The notes under the pieces were generated by a model, which was given only the letters and a program-made list of their open reading frames with translations, did not search any database and was not told the DNA's origin. 64,000 nt of DNA, from NCBI RefSeq assembly GCF_017968885.1, contig NZ_CP072913.1, positions 4,138,001 to 4,202,000 on the forward strand. The letters are read 5' to 3'. The first letter of the stretch is position 1, and each line of letters starts with the position of its first letter. The translations under genes and the position numbers were made by a program. The DNA is from Pseudomonas sp. Tri1 (GTDB taxonomy: Bacteria; Pseudomonadota; Gammaproteobacteria; Pseudomonadales; Pseudomonadaceae). Positions 63,757-64,000 of the stretch are shown here, one piece after another.

Positions 63757-64000
63757 ATGTCAAAAAAGATAAACGTACTGCTGGTGGATGACTCCGCGGT
63801 GGTTCGCCAGGTGTTGCTGGCGATCCTCAGCGACACGCCGGACATCCACGTCATGGGCGCTGCCTCCGATCCGATTTTTGCCATGGACAAACTGGCCCGC
63901 GAATGGCCCGACGTGATCGTGCTCGACGTGGAAATGCCGCGCATGGACGGCATCACCTTCCTGAAAAAAATCATGAGCGAACGCCCCACGCCGGTGGTGA
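63757..64000 (+). CDS. cheB: CheB methylesterase/deamidase, N-terminal part
   Basis: Runs off the window end; 81 codons visible. They form a receiver domain: [18 protein letters not shown] and the phosphoacceptor Asp in [20 protein letters not shown]. Position after cheD and the sequence [18 protein letters not shown] fit CheB, whose C-terminal methylesterase domain would lie beyond the edge. Confidence 0.9.
   Translation, partial: MSKKINVLLVDDSAVVRQVLLAILSDTPDIHVMGAASDPIFAMDKLAREWPDVIVLDVEMPRMDGITFLKKIMSERPTPVV

Overview
The window is a high-GC chromosomal segment that looks like the Pseudomonas fluorescens group. The evidence is dense REP/REPIN palindromes of the GTGGGAGCGAGCTTGCTCGCGA family, an MvaU-type H-NS protein, an aruH-type arginine:pyruvate transaminase, a galU-gor neighbourhood, a CSS-EAL protein and gene contents typical of that clade. 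There is no rRNA, tRNA, CRISPR array or prophage in view. Most of it is core or lineage-core metabolism, with one insertion sequence.

Layout. 1-9600: EamA exporter and AraC regulator; ArsR-like regulator divergent from a cytochrome P450; FKBP isomerase; a protealysin-type M4 protease with its emfourin-type inhibitor; RcnB-like protein; AlkC DNA glycosylase; MHYT-GGDEF-EAL protein. 9784-11160: a REPIN whose right arm is split by a complete IS110-family element (about 9900-11068); its 200-base leader carries a readable candidate bridge RNA whose guides match the insertion site. 11240-19204: nicotinamidase, DUF1345 protein, RstAB-like two-component system, divergent RND pump without an outer-membrane gene. 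19392-31226: aruH, chemoreceptor, glycerate kinase, aldo/keto reductase, RarD-like and EamA transporters, hpd, LysR regulator, CSS-EAL phosphodiesterase. 31432-40506: mvaU, gloA, ahpF/ahpC, gor, galU and several small envelope or unknown proteins.

40701-43258 is an alkylation-repair block (2OG-Fe(II) oxygenase, alkB, ada). The Ada N-terminal domain keeps only one of four zinc cysteines, yet an Ada-box-like sequence lies upstream of ada. 45122-47685 is modABC behind a clear ModE-type operator. 47912-55681 holds topoisomerase IB, a ClpP-like protein, a KGG-repeat stress protein, arsC-arsH without arsR or arsB, PpnN, a HAD phosphatase and a MATE exporter.

56047-64000 is a complete second-type chemotaxis operon: chemoreceptor, cheY, STAS protein, cheA, membrane chemoreceptor, cheW, cheR, cheD, cheB (cut by the window end). 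Genes are tightly packed (overlaps at cheW/cheR and cheR/cheD) and preceded by a FliA-type promoter. The membrane receptor ends in a CheR-tether-like pentapeptide and the first receptor carries a CheZ-like DxxxQ motif.

Starts were chosen by ribosome-binding sites, known family N-termini and signal peptides. Family names come from recognising sequence motifs; no database search was run.
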